64,000 bases of DNA from Slackia heliotrinireducens DSM 20476 (GTDB lineage Bacteria; Actinomycetota; Coriobacteriia; Coriobacteriales; Eggerthellaceae). The position numbers were made by a program, and so were the translations under genes. Position 1 is the stretch's first letter, and the number at the start of each line of letters is the position of its first letter. The notes below the pieces were generated by a model. It made no database searches and was not told the DNA's origin. It saw only the letters and a program-made list of their open reading frames with translations. Location: positions 3,038,001 through 3,102,000 of the forward strand of contig NC_013165.1 in the NCBI RefSeq assembly GCF_000023885.1. The letters are read 5' to 3'. Of this stretch, positions 8,566 through 16,409 are shown piece after piece.

Positions 8566-9030
8566 TTACTGGGCCATATCGGCCTTCAGGTCCTTGATCT
8601 TCTGGCGCATGGCCTCGTCGCCGGTGCCCAGCATCTGAACAGCCAGGATGGCGGCGTTCTTGGCGCCGTTGATGGCCACCGTGGCCACGGGCACGCCGGA
8701 GGGCATCTGCACCATGGACAGCAGCGAGTCAAGTCCGCCCAGGTCAGAGGTCTTCATCGGCACGGCGATCACCGGCAGCGGGGTGTAGGCCGCAACCACG
8801 CCGCCCAGATGGGCCGCCTTGCCGGCAGCCGCGATGATCACGCGCAGGCCGCGCTCCTCGGCGGTGGATGCCCACTCGTGGACCTCCAGCGGCTTGCGGT
8901 GGGCGCTGGCCACCTTGAGCTCGTAGGGAATGCCCATGTCCTCGAGCTGCTTGGTGCAGCCTTCCATGGTGGGCAGGTCGGAGGTGCTGCCCATGATGAT
9001 GCCGACGATCGGCGTTGCGGTTTCGGTCAT
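8566..9030 (-). CDS. purE: 5-(carboxyamino)imidazole ribonucleotide mutase
   Basis: Class I PurE (154 residues), which moves the carboxyl group of N5-CAIR to C4 in de novo purine synthesis. Visible motifs are GIIMGSTSD (residues ~10-18), VASAHRKP, and the glycine-rich GKAAHLGGVVA; the paired histidine segments are the active-site signature. The start at ATG has AGGGG upstream; an in-frame extension of 27 codons is rich in Arg and has no support. It is unlinked here to purK; purD and purA lie about 37 kb away on the same strand. One IS copy sits about 155 bp upstream. Confidence 0.95.
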   Translation of the reverse strand: MTETATPIVGIIMGSTSDLPTMEGCTKQLEDMGIPYELKVASAHRKPLEVHEWASTAEERGLRVIIAAAGKAAHLGGVVAAYTPLPVIAVPMKTSDLGGLDSLLSMVQMPSGVPVATVAINGAKNAAILAVQMLGTGDEAMRQKIKDLKADMAQ

Positions 9031-9314
9031 AACGTCCCCTTTCGCAAGCGGCCGGCGCACGCCGCGCCGCGGAACTGACAGGTATGCGCCCAAGTATAAG
9101 GCCCTCTGCACCCGATTCGGCCCAACCGTCAGAATTCAAGCGAAATCACCAGGTTGGCGAAGCATGCAAGAGGTCCGGAAAGACGATATGAGCAGAGCAT
9201 TAGGTGAGCCCCTTCTGCATGTCGCCTTTGGTGTTCGTGGGTCAGGGCCGATAATGGTCTCATCGTAGAAACCGGCGACCGGCCAGGTTGCCACAGACAT
9301 GGAAGGGGCCCACC

Positions 9315-10421
9315 ATGGCACATGTTACCTCCATCGGACTAGACGTGCACGCCAGATCGATCAAGGCGTGCGCCTTCAACCCGTTCACAGGGGAGGTCGC
9401 GCGGCGCTCTTTCGCGTACGCCCCCTCGGAGGTGGCCGCATGGATCGCCTCCTTCGAGGCCCCCAAGGCGGTCTACGAGTCCGGCGTGACCGGGTTCCAC
9501 CTGCAGCGGGAGCTCGAGGCGCTCGGCGTCGACTGCGTGATCGGCGCCGTGTCCAAGATGGACAAGCCGGCGGCCGACAGGCGCAAGAAGACCGACAGGC
9601 GCGACGCCGCCTTCCTCGCGAGGCAGCTCGCGCTCGGCACCGTGACGGAGGTGCACGTCCCCGACCCCGAGTGCGAGGCCTGCCGCGACATCTCCCGCGC
9701 CCTGGAGGACGCGCGCGAGGACGTCGTCGCGTGCAAGCAGCGCCTCTCGAAGATGCTCCTGCGCTACGGCTACGTCTACGACGAGGTCAACGAGAGGGGG
9801 CAGCGGAAGAAGGCGTGGACGAAGGCGCACTGGGCCTGGATCGAGTCGATAAGGCTGGCGGAGCCGGCCGCGCAGGAGGCCCTCGACTACTACGTCGACC
9901 GCTGCAGGCGGGCCATCGACGAGAAGCGCGCGCTGGCGGCGAAGGTCGCGGCACACGCGTCCGGGCCGCGGTGGAAGCCCGAGGTCGACGCGCTCAGGCT
10001 GTTCAAGGGCGTCGAGGTCGTGACGGCCTTCGCCTTCGCGTGCGAGGTCGACGGCTTCTCGAGGTTCCGCAGCGCGTCGGCTTTCGCGTCGTGGCTGGGC
10101 CTCGTCCCCTCGGAGGCGTCCAGCGCCGACGCCAGGCGCCAGGGCGGGATAACGAAGTCCGGCAACAGGCACCTGCGGAGGCTGCTCGTCGAGGCGGCCT
10201 GGCACTACGCGAGCGCGACGAGGAGCCCGAAGAGGCCCGCGGCCGGCTGCGAGGTCCCTCCCGAGGTTGCCAGGCATGCGGCGAAGGGGGTGCGCAGGCT
10301 CGTGGACAGGCGCGCCGCGCTGTCCGCAGCGGGAAAGAAGCCGGTCGTCGCGAACTGCGCGACGGCGCGCGAGCTCGCGTGCTGGATCTGGGCCGTGGGC
10401 TGCATGGTGGAGGCCGAGTAG
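9315..10421 (+). CDS. IS110-family transposase, copy 1
   Basis: The 368-residue recombinase has an N-terminal RuvC-like DEDD domain (IGLDVHARSIKA at the start, the acidic ESGVTGF segment near 55, KTDRRDAAFLARQLA near 97) and a C-terminal IS116/IS110/IS902-type domain with FASWLGLVPSE and GGITKSGNRHLRRLLVEAAWHYAS. An AAGGGG ribosome site precedes the ATG. In this family the enzyme acts with an element-encoded bridge RNA that pairs with donor and target DNA. It is identical in translation to the copy at 13514-14620, which points to recent transposition or recombination. Confidence 0.93.
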   Translation: MAHVTSIGLDVHARSIKACAFNPFTGEVARRSFAYAPSEVAAWIASFEAPKAVYESGVTGFHLQRELEALGVDCVIGAVSKMDKPAADRRKKTDRRDAAFLARQLALGTVTEVHVPDPECEACRDISRALEDAREDVVACKQRLSKMLLRYGYVYDEVNERGQRKKAWTKAHWAWIESIRLAEPAAQEALDYYVDRCRRAIDEKRALAAKVAAHASGPRWKPEVDALRLFKGVEVVTAFAFACEVDGFSRFRSASAFASWLGLVPSEASSADARRQGGITKSGNRHLRRLLVEAAWHYASATRSPKRPAAGCEVPPEVARHAAKGVRRLVDRRAALSAAGKKPVVANCATARELACWIWAVGCMVEAE

Positions 10422-10727
10422 CGCGACCCGTCTGAGACAATGGCGTCCGACCCCGTTCCGCCCGCGCTCGGAGCCGTTGGCCCCACCCACGTATTTTTTT
10501 CGCGCAGCGCGAACGCGCCACGCGCGCCCAAAGACCGATGACGAGGGGCCAGCCGTAGCAACGAGATGCACCGGCGCACGCCGCGCCACGGGCGAATATT
10601 AAACCGCAAAACGAGCGTCCGAAGGACACGCGATCCTGGCGGGCGGGCTACGGGTGAAGATACAGGGCCAGGCCGGCAGTAGGCTGGTCTGGCCCATTTT
10701 GCCCTCTTGACAATGCTCTGCTCATAT
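10422..10727 (+). ncRNA. Putative bridge RNA region in the IS right end
   Basis: About 300 bp of noncoding DNA between the transposase stop and the right repeat, far longer than the left end. It contains GC-rich dyads, for example GGGCCAG/CTGGCCC close to the right end (around 10663-10696). IS1111-group elements are known to encode their bridge RNA in this position. The exact ends and guide loops are not determined here; the inverted copy has the same region at 13208-13513. Confidence 0.4.
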
Positions 10728-10732
10728 TAAAC

Positions 10733-10795
10733 AAAAATGGCGGGCCGACTGAAGCACGTTAAGGGGGAAGAAACGTGTCTTCTGTGTCGCCCGCC
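10733..10795 (-). terminator. Terminator of the DUF2207 gene
   Basis: On the minus strand GGCGGGC and GCCCGCC close a large stem whose interior also pairs (AACGTG with CACGTT); it is followed by ATTTTTGTTTA. The IS right end begins immediately after this T-rich run. The remaining stretch up to 11008 shows no gene. Confidence 0.65.
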
Positions 10796-11008
10796 TTCGG
10801 ATAGGTGAGGAAGTTGCCAGCGTTTGTTAGCTGGTGGAAACTTTATACAGCACCTCAGGAGTTAATGCAAGGAAACTTTTCCCAAACGGCGTTTGCCGAC
10901 GGTTTCTCCACAAGTCGGCCCGATGGCACAACGAAGCGTCGGCCGTTGGCGACGGCAGTCGGCTCGCCGTTGGCACCGGGCGTTCGCGCCATCCATCAGC
11001 ACCGGCCG

Positions 11009-13018
11009 TTAGCGTGCGCCGCCACCGCCGCCGCCGAAGCCTCCGCCTCCGCCGCCGGAGAATCCGCCGCCACCGCCGCCGCCGCTAGACATGACGTCGC
11101 CGATGAAGTTGCCGGTCTCCGCCGCCGCGATGGTCGCCTTGGCTGTGCGCACCGTGTTGGAATACATGGTCGAGAACATGTCGAGGGGGCTGACCGGCGC
11201 CGCGTTCGGACCCACGACGTAGCCGTTGCGATACCCCATCCATGTGGACGTGCTCACGAAACCGGCGTCGGAAACCACGTTCGGCAGGCTTACCTGAAGC
11301 TGCTCCATGGCGCGCTTCGCCACCCCGAAAACGTAGGCGTACACCATGAAGGCGCCCCACACCTTGACGTCGGTGGGAAGCCGCTCGTTGAGCAGGCTGA
11401 AGTCCTTCAGCCAGTTGCGCAGGCCCTCGCATCGGCCGTAGATCTCCGCCGCGACCCAAGAGCGGCGCGGCATGAAGAAGCTGATCACGAGCAGGACCAC
11501 CGCCGCGATGGACAGGGCGATCAGCTCGATGAGCTCCATGAACATAATCGAGCAGAACACGCCGATGATGACGCACAAAGCCGCAAAGATACGCATGGTG
11601 TAGCAGTACAGCTCCCCGTTGTCCTCGAAGTAGCCGCGCTGGTCGGTCTGGGACGTGACGATTTCCTGCCACCGATCCATCATCCTGACGAGGGATTCGG
11701 GGTGCTGTTTGCCGTACACCTCGATGTTGCCGAACCAGATGGCGTCGGCCCCGCGTCCGACCTTGTCGAACAGGATGCGCATGGCCTCCTTGTCGATGGG
11801 GCTGTTGTTCACCTTGTCCTGCCACCCGTCGAGCCGCGTGATGTAGTAATCGCTGACGGTCTTACGTTTGCGCTGGTAGGTGCCGGGGTCGATGCGGATG
11901 GCGCCGATGTTGCACAGGTGCATGAGCGTGGCCACGAAGTCGTTGTTGTCCTCTCGGTTCCACGACCACAGGCGGCTGATGACCGCAGGGTGCACGCCGG
12001 GGGCCGGCAGGTCGCGCCAGTATTTGTCCTTGGGCAGCCTGTATTCCCGCCCATGCCGGAAGAACATGACGATCGACCAGATGATCAAGCCGATGGAAGC
12101 GAGTATGCCCATGGCCATGTGCGACACGGCCATGATGCGCTGCGTGTTGGCCTTGTCGGCCCACTCCTGCTCTTCGGCCAGGATCTCGTCCATCTTCTCG
12201 GTGCCGCTCTGGTCGTTGTAGGCGCCCGGCGCGACGCCCGACAGCCACTCGGTGGGAATGGTCGCGCGCACCTCGGCGAACTCGCCCGACGGAACAACGG
12301 GGACATCGGCCGTGACCAGGCCCGTCTGGTCCACATGGACCGTCGCATCCAAAGGCCCGTGGCCCCAGACACGCACGTTCTCGCCGGCCGTGACGGTTTC
12401 GCCGTCGGGCACCGGCAGCTGCAGGTTCAGCGTGACGTCGTAGGAGTCTATGGCCCAGTCGCCGCCGACGAACTGCCAGTACACCTCACCCGTGTCGGCA
12501 TACAGCGTGGCCATGTTCTCGGCGTGCCATTCCAGCGTAATGGTGTAGGTGCCATCCGCCATGGGGCAGAACACGTACACGGTGTTCTGCTCGGCGTCCC
12601 AGGTCCAGGCGGGTTCGTCGGAGGCGCCGTACTCGCGCCAATACTCCTGGAAGGGCACTTCGTCCAGGTCCAGGGACTCCCCCGTAGCATCGTTGGTGAC
12701 CACGGCGTTGTCGATCACAATCTGCGCGTCGTAGCCGAGCTGCTCGAACACCCACCAGATCGCCGTGAAGCTTCCGTCGAAATCGAAGGTGCGGTTCTCC
12801 TGGACGGTCAAGGTACCGTCGTCGGACACGTCGGCGTTCATGACGGTTTGCGGGCAGGTGTATTCCTTGGCGTACGCTTCGGCCGGGCGCATGAACATGA
12901 ACAGAGCAAGCACCGCCGCCATGACGACGGCAAGCACCAAGAGGGATTTCGAGAAGACCTGCAGCCTGCCCAGGCTCCTGCCCTTTGGAAGGTGTGTGTA
13001 TGAGGTGTTTCTCCGCAT
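11009..13018 (-). CDS. DUF2207-type predicted membrane protein
   Basis: The 669-residue product has an N-terminal membrane helix/signal at about 24-48, an extracytoplasmic domain of the DUF2207 type (roughly 55-290, with VQENRTFDFDG), further hydrophobic helices near 350-375 and 515-560, and a C-terminal tail of glycine runs ending in GGGGGAR. This layout matches the DUF2207 family, whose function is not established; a cell-envelope role is inferred. The start was set at the ATG with AAGGA at good spacing; two upstream in-frame ATGs lack one. The tRNA-Ser gene diverges upstream, and both lie between two inverted IS copies. Confidence 0.8.
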   Translation of the reverse strand: MRRNTSYTHLPKGRSLGRLQVFSKSLLVLAVVMAAVLALFMFMRPAEAYAKEYTCPQTVMNADVSDDGTLTVQENRTFDFDGSFTAIWWVFEQLGYDAQIVIDNAVVTNDATGESLDLDEVPFQEYWREYGASDEPAWTWDAEQNTVYVFCPMADGTYTITLEWHAENMATLYADTGEVYWQFVGGDWAIDSYDVTLNLQLPVPDGETVTAGENVRVWGHGPLDATVHVDQTGLVTADVPVVPSGEFAEVRATIPTEWLSGVAPGAYNDQSGTEKMDEILAEEQEWADKANTQRIMAVSHMAMGILASIGLIIWSIVMFFRHGREYRLPKDKYWRDLPAPGVHPAVISRLWSWNREDNNDFVATLMHLCNIGAIRIDPGTYQRKRKTVSDYYITRLDGWQDKVNNSPIDKEAMRILFDKVGRGADAIWFGNIEVYGKQHPESLVRMMDRWQEIVTSQTDQRGYFEDNGELYCYTMRIFAALCVIIGVFCSIMFMELIELIALSIAAVVLLVISFFMPRRSWVAAEIYGRCEGLRNWLKDFSLLNERLPTDVKVWGAFMVYAYVFGVAKRAMEQLQVSLPNVVSDAGFVSTSTWMGYRNGYVVGPNAAPVSPLDMFSTMYSNTVRTAKATIAAAETGNFIGDVMSSGGGGGGGFSGGGGGGFGGGGGGAR

Positions 13019-13076
13019 AGTGAATCCTTGCATTCGTCGCGTTGCAACGGTATCATTCATAACCGCATCTTTTTAT

Positions 13077-13167
13077 GGAGAGCTGACCGAGAGGCCGAAG
13101 GTGCTCGCCTGCTAAGCGAGTATACCCCAAAAGGGTATCTGGGGTTCGAATCCCCAGCTCTCCGCCA
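13077..13167 (+). tRNA. tRNA-Ser (anticodon GCU)
   Basis: A 91-nt class II tRNA. Acceptor GGAGAGC pairs with GCTCTCC, the anticodon stem CTCGC/GCGAG frames the loop CTGCTAA, there is a long variable arm (TACCCC/GGGGTA type), and the T-loop is GGTTCGAATCC. CCA is encoded. Confidence 0.97.
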
Positions 13168-13175
13168 GATATTCC

Positions 13176-13206
13176 AGCAGGTTCGGTAACGGACCTGCTC
13201 TTTTTT
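13176..13206 (+). terminator. tRNA-Ser terminator
   Basis: AGCAGGTTC and GGACCTGCT form a 9-bp stem (one G-U) with loop GGTAAC, followed by C and six T. The IS copy 2 right end starts two bases after the T-run. Confidence 0.9.
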
Positions 13207-13207
13207 A

Positions 13208-14749
13208 ATATGAGCAGAGCATTGTCAAGAGGGCAAAATGGGCCAGACCAGCCTACTGCCGGCCTGGCCCTGTATCTTCACCCGTAGCCCGCCCGCCAGG
13301 ATCGCGTGTCCTTCGGACGCTCGTTTTGCGGTTTAATATTCGCCCGTGGCGCGGCGTGCGCCGGTGCATCTCGTTGCTACGGCTGGCCCCTCGTCATCGG
13401 TCTTTGGGCGCGCGTGGCGCGTTCGCGCTGCGCGAAAAAAATACGTGGGTGGGGCCAACGGCTCCGAGCGCGGGCGGAACGGGGTCGGACGCCATTGTCT
13501 CAGACGGGTCGCGCTACTCGGCCTCCACCATGCAGCCCACGGCCCAGATCCAGCACGCGAGCTCGCGCGCCGTCGCGCAGTTCGCGACGACCGGCTTCTT
13601 TCCCGCTGCGGACAGCGCGGCGCGCCTGTCCACGAGCCTGCGCACCCCCTTCGCCGCATGCCTGGCAACCTCGGGAGGGACCTCGCAGCCGGCCGCGGGC
13701 CTCTTCGGGCTCCTCGTCGCGCTCGCGTAGTGCCAGGCCGCCTCGACGAGCAGCCTCCGCAGGTGCCTGTTGCCGGACTTCGTTATCCCGCCCTGGCGCC
13801 TGGCGTCGGCGCTGGACGCCTCCGAGGGGACGAGGCCCAGCCACGACGCGAAAGCCGACGCGCTGCGGAACCTCGAGAAGCCGTCGACCTCGCACGCGAA
13901 GGCGAAGGCCGTCACGACCTCGACGCCCTTGAACAGCCTGAGCGCGTCGACCTCGGGCTTCCACCGCGGCCCGGACGCGTGTGCCGCGACCTTCGCCGCC
14001 AGCGCGCGCTTCTCGTCGATGGCCCGCCTGCAGCGGTCGACGTAGTAGTCGAGGGCCTCCTGCGCGGCCGGCTCCGCCAGCCTTATCGACTCGATCCAGG
14101 CCCAGTGCGCCTTCGTCCACGCCTTCTTCCGCTGCCCCCTCTCGTTGACCTCGTCGTAGACGTAGCCGTAGCGCAGGAGCATCTTCGAGAGGCGCTGCTT
14201 GCACGCGACGACGTCCTCGCGCGCGTCCTCCAGGGCGCGGGAGATGTCGCGGCAGGCCTCGCACTCGGGGTCGGGGACGTGCACCTCCGTCACGGTGCCG
14301 AGCGCGAGCTGCCTCGCGAGGAAGGCGGCGTCGCGCCTGTCGGTCTTCTTGCGCCTGTCGGCCGCCGGCTTGTCCATCTTGGACACGGCGCCGATCACGC
14401 AGTCGACGCCGAGCGCCTCGAGCTCCCGCTGCAGGTGGAACCCGGTCACGCCGGACTCGTAGACCGCCTTGGGGGCCTCGAAGGAGGCGATCCATGCGGC
14501 CACCTCCGAGGGGGCGTACGCGAAAGAGCGCCGCGCGACCTCCCCTGTGAACGGGTTGAAGGCGCACGCCTTGATCGATCTGGCGTGCACGTCTAGTCCG
14601 ATGGAGGTAACATGTGCCATGGTGGGCCCCTTCCATGTCTGTGGCAACCTGGCCGGTCGCCGGTTTCTACGATGAGACCATTATCGGCCCTGACCCACGA
14701 ACACCAAAGGCGACATGCAGAAGGGGCTCACCTAATGCTCTGCTCATAT
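13208..14749 (-). mobile_element. IS110-family (IS1111-like) insertion sequence, copy 2
   Basis: An inverted copy of the 9186-10727 element, 1542 bp with the same perfect 16-bp ends (13208-13223 and 14734-14749). The right (long noncoding) end faces the interior, as in copy 1, so the two elements flank DUF2207 and tRNA-Ser with right ends inward. The outer flank reads CGTCTTTGCCGG, almost the same as the copy 1 outer flank CGTCTTTCCGG. Confidence 0.9.
13514..14620 (-). CDS. IS110-family transposase, copy 2
   Basis: The 368-residue product is identical to that of copy 1, with the RuvC-like DEDD N-terminal domain and the transposase C-terminal domain, including GGITKSGNRHLRRLL. The AAGGGG ribosome site and start are conserved. 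No stop or frameshift is present, so both copies look functional. Confidence 0.93.
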   Translation of the reverse strand: MAHVTSIGLDVHARSIKACAFNPFTGEVARRSFAYAPSEVAAWIASFEAPKAVYESGVTGFHLQRELEALGVDCVIGAVSKMDKPAADRRKKTDRRDAAFLARQLALGTVTEVHVPDPECEACRDISRALEDAREDVVACKQRLSKMLLRYGYVYDEVNERGQRKKAWTKAHWAWIESIRLAEPAAQEALDYYVDRCRRAIDEKRALAAKVAAHASGPRWKPEVDALRLFKGVEVVTAFAFACEVDGFSRFRSASAFASWLGLVPSEASSADARRQGGITKSGNRHLRRLLVEAAWHYASATRSPKRPAAGCEVPPEVARHAAKGVRRLVDRRAALSAAGKKPVVANCATARELACWIWAVGCMVEAE

Positions 14750-14801
14750 CGTCTTTGCCGGAATTCGTGCCCGCGTCGCTTCGCCGAGCCCCCTCGACCC
14801 G

Positions 14802-16277
14802 CTACTCGCCCATCGCCAGCCGACACGACAGCAGGAGCAGCAAAACGACATCCTTCCCCTGAACAGGGACGGAAAGGTCGATTCCATACTCATCGCGGAA
14901 GCGCTTCAAGCGATACGAAATGGTGTTGCGATGCACATGCAGGGCCTCCGCCGTAGCGCCCAAACTGAATCCGGTCTCGATGTAGGCGCACAGCGTTTCG
15001 ACGTTATCGGTCCCCGCGGCTTCGTCATCCGCCCGCATGCGGGCAATCCGCCCATCCACGATCAGCGATTTGTTCTCGTCAAGGTCGCACAGCTCGTTCA
15101 GATAGGCGAATCGGCATTCCTCAAAGCACACCGCCCCGCCTTTCTTGCTTTTCGAGATGCGGGCCGCGAATTCCGCGTGTTCATACCCTTCATGCAACAG
15201 GCCGACGCCCTGCATGATCTCACTGGCACCAATATAGATAGGCATTTTGAGCTGCGTAAGGAAATCGGCAACCGAATCAAGAGCCTTCTCCCGGCCGATG
15301 AAACGCCCATTGACCACGGCGACCACCATTTCGCCCATCTGCTGGCTGACGGAATACGGCAGCAGAAGCCTCAGCATGCGAACGACATGATCCACGGAAA
15401 GCTTGTCGCCGGTTTTCTCTTCAGGCAGGCACACCGCAATAACGTAGGTGCCGTCGTCTTTGGCCCAATGCAATGCCGAAAACCAACTTGACGTAAGGTC
15501 TCCCTTGACGCCGCGCCCCTCCAGACGACTGATGAGGAATCCGCTCTCCTCGAAGGAATAGGGCGATGCCGAAGCTATGTCTGCAGCCGCCTCCAGCGCA
15601 ACCATTTCCCCGTCGGTAATGGGCTTATAGACCTCGAAAATCTCGATATAGCCCATGAACTCGCCTTTGAACAGCACATTGACCGCCGCTGTAGGCTGAT
15701 CTCCCGAGCTGTCGGAGATCCTCTTCGCGCCCACGCGGGTGAACACGTCCTCGTTGTTCTCGCGTTTCCAGTCGGGAACGGTATGGAGTACAAACTCCTT
15801 GTTCGCCTTTTCGGCCCCGAACATCTGCAGCGCGATGTCTTTGGGAATGATCGATTGCGCCACAGGCAGCAACGACGCATCGTAGGCCACCACGGGATTG
15901 CCGACGAATTCCGACAGGGCCTGGCAGAAGCCCTGCAGGTCTTTATTGCGGTAATACGCTTCTCTCATGGCGTCGCAGCATGATTGAAATTCGTTTGTGT
16001 ATTTTGATAGGGCGTTGACCAGCTGCGCCGCATTCGCCCCCATGACAGCAGCAGTTCCGTTTGTGCTTTTATCACTACGACTCCATAGCAGCTGGGATTG
16101 TGTATAGGGGCCTTCAGCCAGGTCGTTGTGCACAATATATAAAATACCTGGCTCAATAGATTGCGTTGTAAACAATTCTACTCGCTTGAAAACAATCGGG
16201 TCTTTTGCGTTGTCTTCAGATATCAGCAGGTCAAATTCGGATAATGCATCTCTAAGCTGAGAAATAGTGAGATTCAT
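14802..16277 (-). CDS. PucR-family transcriptional regulator
   Basis: A 491-residue cytoplasmic regulator. The C-terminal end carries the PucR-type helix-turn-helix (YIETGFSLGATAEALHVHRN followed by TISYRLKRFRDEYGID), and the middle is compatible with a GAF-like or diguanylate-like sensor region around residues 115-330. The start has GAGAGGAA upstream; an in-frame extension of 23 codons is Cys/Lys rich and unlikely. It diverges from the molybdoenzyme operon, with about 130 bp of shared AT-richer DNA between the starts, so it probably controls that operon in response to the enzyme's substrate or product. The ligand is unknown. Confidence 0.82.
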   Translation of the reverse strand: MNLTISQLRDALSEFDLLISEDNAKDPIVFKRVELFTTQSIEPGILYIVHNDLAEGPYTQSQLLWSRSDKSTNGTAAVMGANAAQLVNALSKYTNEFQSCCDAMREAYYRNKDLQGFCQALSEFVGNPVVAYDASLLPVAQSIIPKDIALQMFGAEKANKEFVLHTVPDWKRENNEDVFTRVGAKRISDSSGDQPTAAVNVLFKGEFMGYIEIFEVYKPITDGEMVALEAAADIASASPYSFEESGFLISRLEGRGVKGDLTSSWFSALHWAKDDGTYVIAVCLPEEKTGDKLSVDHVVRMLRLLLPYSVSQQMGEMVVAVVNGRFIGREKALDSVADFLTQLKMPIYIGASEIMQGVGLLHEGYEHAEFAARISKSKKGGAVCFEECRFAYLNELCDLDENKSLIVDGRIARMRADDEAAGTDNVETLCAYIETGFSLGATAEALHVHRNTISYRLKRFRDEYGIDLSVPVQGKDVVLLLLLSCRLAMGE

Positions 16278-16409
16278 ACATTTCCTCTCTAACGTGCATT
16301 TTGCATAATTATACGACAGTCTCTTTTCGATTAGGCACAATGACACCGACTATTTCCCTCTTTAAACTGAACCCACCGTTTGAAACAAAGATATATAGAA
16401 GGGGGAACT

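Larger units (their letters stand above)
9186..10727 (+). mobile_element. IS110-family (IS1111-like) insertion sequence, copy 1
   Basis: A 1542-bp element bounded by a perfect 16-bp inverted repeat, ATATGAGCAGAGCATT at 9186-9201 and its complement at 10712-10727. It contains one transposase gene, about 130 bp of left noncoding DNA and about 306 bp of right noncoding DNA. Comparison with the inverted copy at 13208-14749 shows shared sequence slightly beyond the repeats: AAAGACG on the left and TAAA on the right. These may be subterminal element bases or target sequence. Terminal repeats plus a long noncoding right end are features of the IS1111 group within IS110. No target duplication is obvious. 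Confidence 0.9.

Noticed and set aside
10739-10795. A riboswitch next to the IS right end
   Set aside because: The long stem lies downstream of the DUF2207 gene and ends in a U-rich run on that strand, so a terminator explains it.
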